Of a stretch of 8,916 nt of DNA, positions 1 to 6,578 are shown in pieces. The stretch covers positions 1 to 8,916 of the forward strand of contig JAFWWR010000359.1 in the NCBI GenBank assembly GCA_017518025.1, in the 5' to 3' direction. The stretch comes from Clostridia bacterium. GTDB lineage: Bacteria > Bacillota > Clostridia > Oscillospirales > CAG-272. Below the pieces are notes generated by a model. The model saw only the letters and a program-made list of their open reading frames with translations. It was not told where the DNA came from and did not search any database. Made by a program: the position numbers and the translations under genes. Numbering within the stretch: the stretch's first letter is position 1; each line of letters begins with the position of its first letter.

Positions 1-1788
1 AGCGACGCGGAGGAAGAATATTTCAATCCGCAGAATAAGGATCGCATCCGCAGGATAGATCTTGACGAGATCCTCCCGTATGTTCCGGAACCCGAGGAGT
101 TCGTTTTGTTCGACTATGAGATGCACTGCGTCGAGACGCGCCTCCCCAACAGATATTCCGACGGGACGGACGCTCTGTTTTCCGGCGCGACTTCGAACGA
201 CTACGCGTCTCTCAGACTCACGAACCCGGTCTTTATGCGCAGATTTGAGCAGTACGACGCAAAAGCTTTTGAGACGATGAAGATCTACGGATATATCATC
301 CGCGGATACAGAAAAGACACCTTCAGGGTGAGCGGATATGACCCGCAAAGCAAGGTCATCTCCATACTTGACTGGTACACCTCCGAATTCGGGCAAATGC
401 GCCCCGACTGGAACGGCGTGAACGGGGACGGCATCGAATTCTGCGTCACAAACGTCTCCTACGAGCTTGACGCGGCGCACGAGTACTGGATAGACCCCGA
501 AACGAACGTGATGTACGTGTACGATCCCGTGGGAGAATACCGTATCCCTCTCGGATACGGCGAAAAAAAGATACGCGGAGAGGATTACTACGCCGGGATC
601 GGGCTCAGCCATATTGCGAAGGAATACTGCTGTATGATCGACCTCGACCGCGTCGGATACGTTACCTTCCGCGGGCTCGACTTTGAGAACGCGGCGGGCG
701 GTTTCATCTTCGCGTACCGGACGGCGGGGATCGTCATCGACGACTGCTCGTTCCGTGATTCCACCGGTCACTTCGCGGTGATGTTCGAGTATTCCCTCGA
801 CGGAGAACCCCTTGCGCCGGTCATTAAAAACTCTGATTTCGACCTCTCGCTGGGCGCCTCCGTCGTGATCCACGACGAGGCCAGCGGGCCGGACAGATAC
901 GTAAACAGGACCGACGCCGTCGTCGACAACTGCCGGGTGGCGCGCGCCAATCTGACGCTCGATATTTACGGCGCTGTCGTGTTCTTTGATGCGTCCGGCG
1001 GCACCGTCTCACACTGCATTTTCGAGGACTGCAGCCGGTGCGCCGTGACCTATCAGGCGTCCTACGACATCCTGATCGAGTACAATGATTTTGCCGGCGC
1101 CATGCGCAATTCCGAGGATGGCGGAGTCGTATACACCTGGGGAAATCAGGACGGCAACTGCGTCATAAAGAACAACCTTTTCCGCGAGGTCGCCGCGTCG
1201 ACGGGAGCCGGGTCCTTCTCCTTCTACTGCGACGACGGGGACAGCGGCACCGATATGAGGAACAACCTGTTCTTCGGTGAGTCGCGGATAGTGCTCGCGG
1301 GAGCGGGACGCGATAATTATGTTCGCGACAATATCTATATCATGGACTCAAAACTGGATATCCAGTCGTATACGGCAAGCATAAAGGAGGCCGGGGAGGC
1401 GGCGCACGACAGCTGGCCGATCAATCTCCATGAGGCGCGATGGGCAAAGGTCCTCGAATACTGCGAGACGGTCCCGGGCTACAGGGAGGCGCTGGAGGCG
1501 CGCCGTCCCACCTTCCGGGAGATGTCATTCGATTACGCCGACGTCGGCGAAAAGTTCTTCTTCCTTGCGCCTGCCAATACCGTCAGCGGGAACGTTTACT
1601 TCAACGACGACGGGCAAAAGGACGTCTCCTTCGGGCTGGACGTCAACGATTACGCCACGATCGAGAACAACCGGGCGTTCGCGCTTTCCGAGAATCCCAT
1701 TTTCGTGAACCCGACACTCGGCGACTACCGGATCAGGGAGGGCGCCGACTTCCCGGATATTGAATTCGAGAAGATAGGAAGATATTGA
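1..1788 (+). CDS. Right-handed parallel beta-helix repeat protein, probable carbohydrate-active enzyme (5' end outside window)
   Basis: The frame is open from base 1 to a TGA at 1786-1788 and gives 595 residues with no stop; the true start and any signal peptide lie upstream. A TTG at 106 is an internal leucine, since coding-like sequence continues before it. Residues about 90-180 look like the strand-rich domain that often precedes or inserts into such helices, including the EYWIDPETNVMYVYDP stretch near residue 161. From about residue 218 to 455 there are repeated short rungs ending in Asn/Asp-hydrophobic turns (DDCSFRD, KNSDFD, SHCIFEDC, EYNDF, KNNLFRE, RNNLFFG, RDNIYI), the mark of a right-handed beta-helix. 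CDDGDSG near residue 410 recalls the DDG-SG rung common in this group. The end (NPIFVNPTLGDYRI...) is also typical of these proteins. By family these are often secreted polysaccharide-degrading enzymes, but I cannot name a substrate or catalytic residues. Fold is confident, function is not. Confidence 0.85.
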   Translation, partial: SDAEEEYFNPQNKDRIRRIDLDEILPYVPEPEEFVLFDYEMHCVETRLPNRYSDGTDALFSGATSNDYASLRLTNPVFMRRFEQYDAKAFETMKIYGYIIRGYRKDTFRVSGYDPQSKVISILDWYTSEFGQMRPDWNGVNGDGIEFCVTNVSYELDAAHEYWIDPETNVMYVYDPVGEYRIPLGYGEKKIRGEDYYAGIGLSHIAKEYCCMIDLDRVGYVTFRGLDFENAAGGFIFAYRTAGIVIDDCSFRDSTGHFAVMFEYSLDGEPLAPVIKNSDFDLSLGASVVIHDEASGPDRYVNRTDAVVDNCRVARANLTLDIYGAVVFFDASGGTVSHCIFEDCSRCAVTYQASYDILIEYNDFAGAMRNSEDGGVVYTWGNQDGNCVIKNNLFREVAASTGAGSFSFYCDDGDSGTDMRNNLFFGESRIVLAGAGRDNYVRDNIYIMDSKLDIQSYTASIKEAGEAAHDSWPINLHEARWAKVLEYCETVPGYREALEARRPTFREMSFDYADVGEKFFFLAPANTVSGNVYFNDDGQKDVSFGLDVNDYATIENNRAFALSENPIFVNPTLGDYRIREGADFPDIEFEKIGRY

Positions 1789-1792
1789 GAAA

Positions 1793-1814
1793 AAAGCCCG
1801 CTTCGGCGGGCTTT
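1793..1814 (+). terminator. Intrinsic terminator of the beta-helix gene
   Basis: A perfect 9-bp stem (AAAGCCCGC / GCGGGCTTT) closes on a TTCG tetraloop, starting 4 bases after the TGA of the beta-helix gene. The 3' arm ends in TTT and is followed by ATCTC, so the U-tract is short. It is best read as the rightward terminator of that gene. Confidence 0.85.
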
Positions 1815-1837
1815 ATCTCAGAGAAGAGAATCGGTAA

Positions 1838-1871
1838 AAAAAACGCAAACGGCGCGCCGTTTGCGTTTTTT
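1838..1871. terminator. Bidirectional terminator, 34-base perfect palindrome
   Basis: The 34 bases form a perfect inverted repeat. Its core is ACGCAAACGGC and its complement, flanked by A6 on the left and T6 on the right. Read from either strand it gives a GC-rich stem followed by a U-tract, so it can end transcription from both the rightward beta-helix gene and the leftward heat-shock operon. Confidence 0.88.
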
Positions 1872-1882
1872 CATCGTCAACG

Positions 1883-1907
1883 AAAAACTGCCTGGCAGGC
1901 AGTTTTT
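1883..1907 (-). terminator. Terminator of the hrcA-grpE-dnaK-dnaJ-prmA operon
   Basis: A perfect 10-bp stem (AAAAACTGCC / GGCAGTTTTT) with a 5-base loop. Read leftward it begins inside the TAA stop of prmA (1906-1908) and ends in T5, so the first operon terminator directly follows the last codon. The arm sequences would also allow rightward termination. Confidence 0.85.
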
Positions 1908-2844
1908 ATTTTCGTACCACGGCGGCGAACCAGCCGTTCTCCGTCATGGAGTCGATCACCTTGAATCCGTTCCGCTCCATCGCCGCCGTCACCTCGTCGG
2001 CGCGCTCGACGATGATCCCCGACAGGACGGCGACGCCGTCCGGCGCGAGATAGCGCCCCAGATCGGGCGCCAGGCGGATGATCACGTCCGCCACGATGTT
2101 CACCGCGGCGAGATCGAATCCGCCGGTCGGCGGGATCACGTCGCGGACCAAATCCGAAACCTCGCAGGTCACGTTGTCCGTGCCGTTGAGCGTCACGTTC
2201 TCCCGCGCCACGCGGATCGCCTCGGGGTCGATGTCGCAGGCAAAACAGTCCGCGGCGCCGAGCTTCGACGCGCAGATGGCAAGGATCCCGGAGCCGCATC
2301 CGATGTCGATCATCCGGTCACCGGGCTTCAGGTATTTCTCGATCAGCGCGGCGCAGAGCCGGGTGGTCTCGTGAGTCCCCGTGCCAAACGCCATGCCGGG
2401 ATCCATCAGGATCACCACGTCGTCCGGCTCCGGAGTGAAGTCTTCCCACACCGGAACTATGACCACACGCTCGCCGGTCCTTATGGGGTGGTAGTACGCC
2501 TTCCAGGAGTTCGCCCAATCGTTCTCCTCCAGTCCCTCGCACGCGATCTCGTGCTCCACGCCGAGCTCGTTCAGCCGCGCCGAGAGGGACGACGCCACCT
2601 CGGGGGTGAATTTCGACTCCGGCAGGAAGATCGAGACGGATACGCGGGTCCTGTCGGCGTTCAGTATACTCTCGTCGATGAGGTCGCCGTAAACTCCGTC
2701 AAGCAGGTCCTCGATATCCGAGTAGTCCTCCACCATGATGCCGTTGTCGATCATCTCCATGACAGCCGACACGGTGTCGAGGTGTTCCCTCTTCGCCGTG
2801 ACTTTTATCTGAGTCCACTTTCCGTTGTCTTCCACTTGGGTCAC
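1906..2844 (-). CDS. prmA: Ribosomal protein L11 methyltransferase PrmA
   Basis: This cytoplasmic S-adenosylmethionine-dependent enzyme methylates ribosomal protein L11. The 312-residue length is normal for the family. The N-terminal substrate-recognition domain starts at KWTQIKV (residues 9-15). The linker has NDWANSWKAYYHPI (108-121), followed by DPGMAFGTGTHETT (148-161), both characteristic of PrmA. The Rossmann SAM site is MIDIGCGSGIL (178-188) with the acidic CDIDPEA (203-209), and VNIVADVI (248-255) corresponds to motif IV. It is the last gene of the operon, 9 bases after dnaJ, as in many Bacillota. The start is uncertain: the GTG at 2842-2844 lies only 3 bases from a GGAGG, while a second in-frame GTG at 2833-2835 lies 12 bases from it. 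Either start keeps the whole KWTQIKV domain. Identity is secure; the exact start is not. Confidence 0.95.
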   Translation of the reverse strand: MTQVEDNGKWTQIKVTAKREHLDTVSAVMEMIDNGIMVEDYSDIEDLLDGVYGDLIDESILNADRTRVSVSIFLPESKFTPEVASSLSARLNELGVEHEIACEGLEENDWANSWKAYYHPIRTGERVVIVPVWEDFTPEPDDVVILMDPGMAFGTGTHETTRLCAALIEKYLKPGDRMIDIGCGSGILAICASKLGAADCFACDIDPEAIRVARENVTLNGTDNVTCEVSDLVRDVIPPTGGFDLAAVNIVADVIIRLAPDLGRYLAPDGVAVLSGIIVERADEVTAAMERNGFKVIDSMTENGWFAAVVRK

Positions 2845-2847
2845 GCG

Positions 2848-2852
2848 CCTCC
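2848..2852 (-). promoter_or_regulatory. Ribosome binding site of prmA
   Basis: On the minus strand GGAGG follows the dnaJ TAA after a single C (TAACGGAGG). Spacing is 3 bases to the first GTG and 12 to the second, so neither start is ideal. The overlap with the dnaJ end suggests translational coupling. Confidence 0.65.
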
Positions 2853-2853
2853 G

Positions 2854-3975
2854 TTATTTGAACAGCTTTCTGAAAAGCTTTGATTTCTTCGAATAATTGT
2901 TCTCGCCGCAGGAGTCCGCGAACTTTTTCAGCAGCTCCTTCTGCCCGGCGGAGAGGTTTTTCGGCACCTCCACGTTCACGGTGAAGTGGAGATTTCCGCG
3001 GCTCCTCGAATTGACGTACTTCACGCCTTTCTGGCGGAGGGTGAACGTGGTCCCGGTCTGGGTCCCCTCGGGAACGGTGAATTTTTCCTTGCCCTCCAGG
3101 GTGGGTATCTCGATCTCCGCGCCGAGCGTCGCCTCCGCGTAGGTGATCGGCACCTCGCAGTAGATATCGTTGCCCTCCCTCTCGAAGATCGGGTGCGGAC
3201 GGACGTTCACGTATATGTTCAGATCACCGGGTCCGCCGCCGTTCCTGCCGTCGCTTCCCTGACCCCGGAGCGCCATGGTCTGTCCGTCGTCGATGCCGGC
3301 GGGGATGTTGACCTCCAGCTTTTTCGATACGCGGACGTATCCGTTGCCTTTGCAGGACGCGCAGGGCTTCTCCACGATCTTGCCGGTGCCGCGGCAGTTG
3401 TCGCAGGTTTTAGTCGATTGCATAACACCCAGCGGGGTGCGGGTCTGGACTCTCACCTGCCCCTTGCCGCCGCAGGTCGGGCAGGTCTTGGGGGTGGTCC
3501 CCTTTTCCGCGCCGGTCCCGCCGCATTCGGAGCACTTCTGTATCTTATTGTAGCTGACTTCTTTCTTGACGCCGAACACCGCCTCCTCGAAAGACAGAGT
3601 CAGCCGAACGTTCACGTCGTCGCCGCGAACGGGACCGTTCCGTCTGGCGGAGGAACCGCCTCCGAAGAAGCTGGAGAAAATGTCAGAGATGTCGAATCCG
3701 AAATCGCCGAAGCCGCCGAAGCCGGCGCCGGCTCCCGCCGCCGGATCGAAGGCGTCGTGGCCGTACCGGTCGTACTTCGACCGCTTGTCGGGGTCGGAGA
3801 GGACCTCGTACGCCTCGTTGATCTCCTTGAACTTCTGTTCCGCGTCCTTGTCTCCCGGGTTCACGTCGGGATGGTACTGCTTCGCCAGCTTGCGGTACGC
3901 TTTCTTTATGTCATCCTCCGAGGCGTCCTTCTGAACGCCCAGAATCTCGTAATAATCCCGTTTTTCCTGTGCCAT
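2854..3975 (-). CDS. dnaJ: Chaperone protein DnaJ (Hsp40, type I)
   Basis: The DnaK co-chaperone: it delivers unfolded clients and stimulates DnaK ATP hydrolysis. All class I domains are present in 373 residues, the usual length. The J domain (about 5-72) has HPD at 35-37. The Gly/Phe region (about 81-107) contains the DIF motif (FDISDIFSSFFGG). The zinc domain has four CxxCxGxG repeats with cysteines at 148/151, 165/168, 191/194 and 205/208, so both zinc sites are complete. The C-terminal client-binding domains follow (about 215-345), then a basic tail. The ATG start has AAAGGA (3983-3988) with 7 bases of spacing. It sits 96 bases after dnaK, a gap containing a hairpin, and 9 bases before prmA. 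It should be co-regulated through CIRCE at the operon head. Confidence 0.98.
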   Translation of the reverse strand: MAQEKRDYYEILGVQKDASEDDIKKAYRKLAKQYHPDVNPGDKDAEQKFKEINEAYEVLSDPDKRSKYDRYGHDAFDPAAGAGAGFGGFGDFGFDISDIFSSFFGGGSSARRNGPVRGDDVNVRLTLSFEEAVFGVKKEVSYNKIQKCSECGGTGAEKGTTPKTCPTCGGKGQVRVQTRTPLGVMQSTKTCDNCRGTGKIVEKPCASCKGNGYVRVSKKLEVNIPAGIDDGQTMALRGQGSDGRNGGGPGDLNIYVNVRPHPIFEREGNDIYCEVPITYAEATLGAEIEIPTLEGKEKFTVPEGTQTGTTFTLRQKGVKYVNSRSRGNLHFTVNVEVPKNLSAGQKELLKKFADSCGENNYSKKSKLFRKLFK

Positions 3976-3994
3976 CGGTTTTTCCTTTCAACGT

Positions 3995-4006
3995 GGGATC
4001 GATCCC
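3995..4006. repeat. 12-base palindrome upstream of dnaJ
   Basis: GGGATCGATCCC is a perfect palindrome 19 bases before the dnaJ ATG and just before its ribosome binding site. As RNA it could form only a 4-bp stem with a UCGA loop. It may be a minor element of the dnaJ leader or chance. Confidence 0.4.
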
Positions 4007-4021
4007 TCAAAACGCCCCGCA

Positions 4022-4049
4022 GGGAGCGAAGGTGTGGACCTCCGCTCCC
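4022..4049 (-). promoter_or_regulatory. Hairpin in the dnaK-dnaJ intergenic region
   Basis: In the leftward mRNA a 7-bp GC-rich stem (GGGAGCG / CGCTCCC) plus 4 more pairs (AGGT / ACCT), separated by one mismatch, closes on a 4-base loop. It lies 22 bases after the dnaK stop. Only TTTT, about 9 bases further on, follows it, so it is not a canonical strong terminator. Partial attenuation or an mRNA processing and stability element between dnaK and dnaJ are the plausible roles; both are inference. Confidence 0.65.
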
Positions 4050-4071
4050 CGGGTATGATGATTTATTTTAG

Positions 4072-5919
4072 TCAATTGCCGCTCTTGTCTTCGAAGTCGG
4101 AGCTGTAGAAGGTGCCGTTCCCTGCGTGACCGCTTCCCGCGTCGGGACCCGGTCCCGCCTCGGGGCCCGCGCCCGCACCGGGATTTGCGCTCTGATAGAG
4201 TTTCTCGGCCAGAGGGTAGAACGCCTTTTCAAGCGCCTCGGTGTCCGCCTTGATGGCGTCGATATCGTCGCCCTTGACGGTCTCTTTCAGCTTGTCGATT
4301 GCGGCGCGGACCGGGGCCTTTTCGTCCTCGGTGGCTTTGTCGCCGATGTCGGACAGCGATTTCTCGCACTGGTAGACGAGATTCTCGGCGTGGTTCTTTG
4401 CCTCGACCTTTTCCTTCGCCTTTTTGTCGTCTTCGGCGAACTTCTCAGCGTCGCGGACGGCGCGGTCGATGTCTTCCTTCGACATATTGGTGGAGGAGGT
4501 GATGGTGATGTGCTGCTCCTTGCCCGTGCCCTTGTCGACTGCCGACACGTTCACGATACCGTTGGAGTCGATGTCGAAGGACACTTCGATCTGCGGGATG
4601 CCGCGGGGCGCCGGAGCGATGCCGTCAAGGATGAATCTGCCGAGGGTGGTGTTGCCCGCCGCCATGTCGCGCTCGCCCTGGAGCACGTGGATCTCGACCG
4701 AGGTCTGTCCGTCAGCCGCGGTGGAGTAGATCTGGCTCTTCTTCACCGGGATGGTGGTGTTGCGGTCGATGACTCTGTTGAACACGCCGCCCATAGTCTC
4801 GATACCGAGGGACAGAGGCGTGACGTCAAGAAGGACCAGGTCCTTCAGATCGCCGCCCAGGACGCCGCCCTGGATGGCCGCGCCGATGGCGACGCACTCG
4901 TCGGGGTTGATGCCCTTGAAGGGTTCCTTGCCGATGAAGTTCTTGATGGCTTCCTGGACCGCCGGGATCCTTGTGGAACCGCCCACCAGAAGCACGCGGT
5001 CGATCTGGGACGGCTGAAGGCCGGCATCGTGAAGGACCTGCTTTGTGGGCTCCATGGTGGCCTCCACCAGCTTCTTAGTCATTTCGTTGAAGGTGGCGCG
5101 GGTCAGGGTGGCGTCGAAGTGCTTCGGACCCGTGGCGTCAGCCGTGATGAACGGCAGGTTGATGTTCGTGGACGCCATGCCGGAGAGCTCGATCTTCGCC
5201 TTCTCCGCCGCGTCCTTCAGGCGCTGGTGCGCCATCTTGTCTTTTCTCAGGTCGATGCCCGCGTTCTCTTTCATGAACTGCTCGGCGATCCAGTCGATGA
5301 TGATGTTATCGAAGTCGTCGCCGCCGAGACGGTTGTTTCCGGCGGTGGCGAGGACCTCGAATACGCCGTCGGAGATCTCCAGCAGGGACACGTCGAAGGT
5401 GCCGCCGCCCAGGTCGTAGATCATGATCTTCTGGTCGTTTTCCTTATCCATGCCGTACGCCAAAGCCGCCGCCGTGGGCTCGTTGATGATCCTGAGGACC
5501 TCGAGACCCGCGATCTTGCCCGCGTCTTTCGTCGCCTGACGCTGCGCGTCGGAGAAGTACGCAGGGACGGTGATGACCGCCTTGGTCACCGTGGTGCCGA
5601 GATATGCTTCCGCGTCCGCCTTCAGCTTCTGAAGGATCATCGCGGATATCTCCTGAGGCGTGAAGGACTTGTCGTCGATGGTGACTTTGTAGTCCCTGCC
5701 CATCTCTCTCTTGATGCTCATTACGGTTCTGTCGGGATTGGTGATGGCCTGGCGCTTTGCCACCTGGCCCACCATTCTCTCCCCGGTCTTGGAGAACGCC
5801 ACCACGGACGGGGTCGTCCTTGCCCCCTCGGGATTAGGGATGACGGTGGGCTCGCCGCCCTCGTATACCGCCACGCATGAATTTGTCGTTCCGAGATCTA
5901 TTCCTATGATCTTTGCCAT
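4072..5919 (-). CDS. dnaK: Chaperone protein DnaK (Hsp70)
   Basis: ATP-driven cytoplasmic chaperone that binds exposed hydrophobic segments and works with DnaJ and GrpE. Length is 615 residues, normal for bacteria. The ATPase domain shows IGIDLGTTNSC (5-15), NEPTAAALAYG (146-156), YDLGGGTFDVSLL (168-180) and VLLVGGSTRIP (309-319). The conserved linker DLVLLDVTPLSLGIE (360-374) leads to the substrate-binding beta domain (to about 480) and the helical lid (about 480-575). Between REMGRDYKV and FTPQEIS (about 71-92) the protein lacks the roughly 23-residue insert of Gram-negative DnaKs, supporting a Bacillota host. The tail is odd: a Gly/Pro/Ala stretch (581-602), then YSSDFEDKSGN in place of the usual acidic EEV-type end. 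The ATG start has AAAGGAG (5928-5934) with 8 bases of spacing, 38 bases after grpE. Confidence 0.99.
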   Translation of the reverse strand: MAKIIGIDLGTTNSCVAVYEGGEPTVIPNPEGARTTPSVVAFSKTGERMVGQVAKRQAITNPDRTVMSIKREMGRDYKVTIDDKSFTPQEISAMILQKLKADAEAYLGTTVTKAVITVPAYFSDAQRQATKDAGKIAGLEVLRIINEPTAAALAYGMDKENDQKIMIYDLGGGTFDVSLLEISDGVFEVLATAGNNRLGGDDFDNIIIDWIAEQFMKENAGIDLRKDKMAHQRLKDAAEKAKIELSGMASTNINLPFITADATGPKHFDATLTRATFNEMTKKLVEATMEPTKQVLHDAGLQPSQIDRVLLVGGSTRIPAVQEAIKNFIGKEPFKGINPDECVAIGAAIQGGVLGGDLKDLVLLDVTPLSLGIETMGGVFNRVIDRNTTIPVKKSQIYSTAADGQTSVEIHVLQGERDMAAGNTTLGRFILDGIAPAPRGIPQIEVSFDIDSNGIVNVSAVDKGTGKEQHITITSSTNMSKEDIDRAVRDAEKFAEDDKKAKEKVEAKNHAENLVYQCEKSLSDIGDKATEDEKAPVRAAIDKLKETVKGDDIDAIKADTEALEKAFYPLAEKLYQSANPGAGAGPEAGPGPDAGSGHAGNGTFYSSDFEDKSGN

Positions 5920-5927
5920 GATAAAAA

Positions 5928-5934
5928 CTCCTTT
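5928..5934 (-). promoter_or_regulatory. Strong ribosome binding site of dnaK
   Basis: AAAGGAG on the minus strand, 8 bases before the dnaK ATG, is near-optimal, in keeping with DnaK being the most abundant product of the operon. It is the only element I see in the 38-base grpE-dnaK gap. Confidence 0.85.
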
Positions 5935-5957
5935 CGCCTTCCGGCTCGTAATTTATG

Positions 5958-6578
5958 TCAGTTCGCCACTTTGACCATGGCGTGTCTTATGACCTTGTCC
6001 TTATACTTGTACCCCACCTGGAGCACCTCGACGATCTCTCCCTCGCCGTAGCTGTCGTCGTCCACGTGCATCACCGCGTTGTGGATCTTGGGGTCGAACG
6101 TCTCCCCCGCCTCTCCGAACACGCTGACGTTCATTTTGCCGAGCGTCGCGGGGAGAGAATCGAGGATCAGCTTCACGCCTTCCGCGAACTTATCGGGATC
6201 GGCGCCGCCGTACTTCTGCGCGTACATCAGGTTGTCGATGATCGGCAACAGGCCGGTCAGCGTGTCGGTGACCGCGTCGCCGCGCGCCAGCTCGCGGTCC
6301 TTCTGCGACCGCTTCCTGAAGTTATCGTACTCCGCAAGCACCCGGAGGTACCTGTCGTTCGTCTCTTCGATCTTCGCCTCGGCCTCGGCGAGTTTTTTCT
6401 CCGCCGCATCGAGTGACGATCTCAGTTTTTTGACGTCCGCGGTCCCTTTCGGACGCGCCTTCTTTTCCTTTTCCTCAGCGGGGGCCTCCTCTGCGGGCGC
6501 ACCCTCTTTTTCCGCCTCGGTCACGGGATCTTTTTCTTCCATTTTATCATCTCCGTCTTTTTTCGAACTCGTTGTCAT
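5958..6578 (-). CDS. grpE: Nucleotide exchange factor GrpE
   Basis: GrpE releases ADP from DnaK and so resets the chaperone cycle; it acts as a dimer. The first 45 or so residues are a charged, Glu/Lys/Ala-rich tail expected to be disordered. Residues about 48-98 form the long coiled-coil dimerisation helix, including YLRVLAEYDNFRKRSQK, which is typical of the family. The C-terminal beta domain that contacts DnaK carries FDPKIHNAVMHVDD (161-174) and ends VGYKYKDKVIRHAMVKVAN. The 206-residue length is usual. The first ATG (6576-6578) overlaps the hrcA TGA as ATGA, a sign of translational coupling. A second in-frame ATG at 6540-6542 (codon 13) has the better-spaced ribosome site GGAG, and would give 194 residues without losing any folded part. 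The identity is not in doubt. Confidence 0.97.
   Translation of the reverse strand: MTTSSKKDGDDKMEEKDPVTEAEKEGAPAEEAPAEEKEKKARPKGTADVKKLRSSLDAAEKKLAEAEAKIEETNDRYLRVLAEYDNFRKRSQKDRELARGDAVTDTLTGLLPIIDNLMYAQKYGGADPDKFAEGVKLILDSLPATLGKMNVSVFGEAGETFDPKIHNAVMHVDDDSYGEGEIVEVLQVGYKYKDKVIRHAMVKVAN
6551..6554 (-). promoter_or_regulatory. Internal ribosome binding site inside grpE
   Basis: GGAG on the minus strand lies 8 bases before the in-frame ATG at 6540-6542. The first grpE ATG has GAGG only 4 bases away, so this site may decide the real start or allow both. Confidence 0.5.

Noticed and set aside
106..108. TTG as the start of the beta-helix gene
   Set aside because: The frame is open and protein-like for all 35 codons upstream to the window edge, and there is no ribosome site before it.
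1838..1871. 34-base palindrome considered as a recombination or attachment site
   Set aside because: It has no flanking repeats or integrase. A-tract, GC stem and T-tract in a convergent gap fully explain it as a bidirectional terminator.
1861..2883. 340-residue open frame on the + strand opposite prmA
   Set aside because: It begins inside the terminator palindrome and is a shadow of a clearly identified prmA.
2986..4071. 361-residue open frame on the + strand opposite dnaJ
   Set aside because: It is a codon-bias shadow of dnaJ, has no recognisable domain, and runs into the hairpin region between dnaK and dnaJ.
4126..5880. 584-residue open frame on the + strand opposite dnaK
   Set aside because: It mirrors dnaK codon by codon. 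Long antisense frames are a known by-product of GC-rich, biased codon use in dnaK genes. The translation is rich in Arg/Asp/Val/Leu with no recognisable domain, and dnaK on the other strand is certain.
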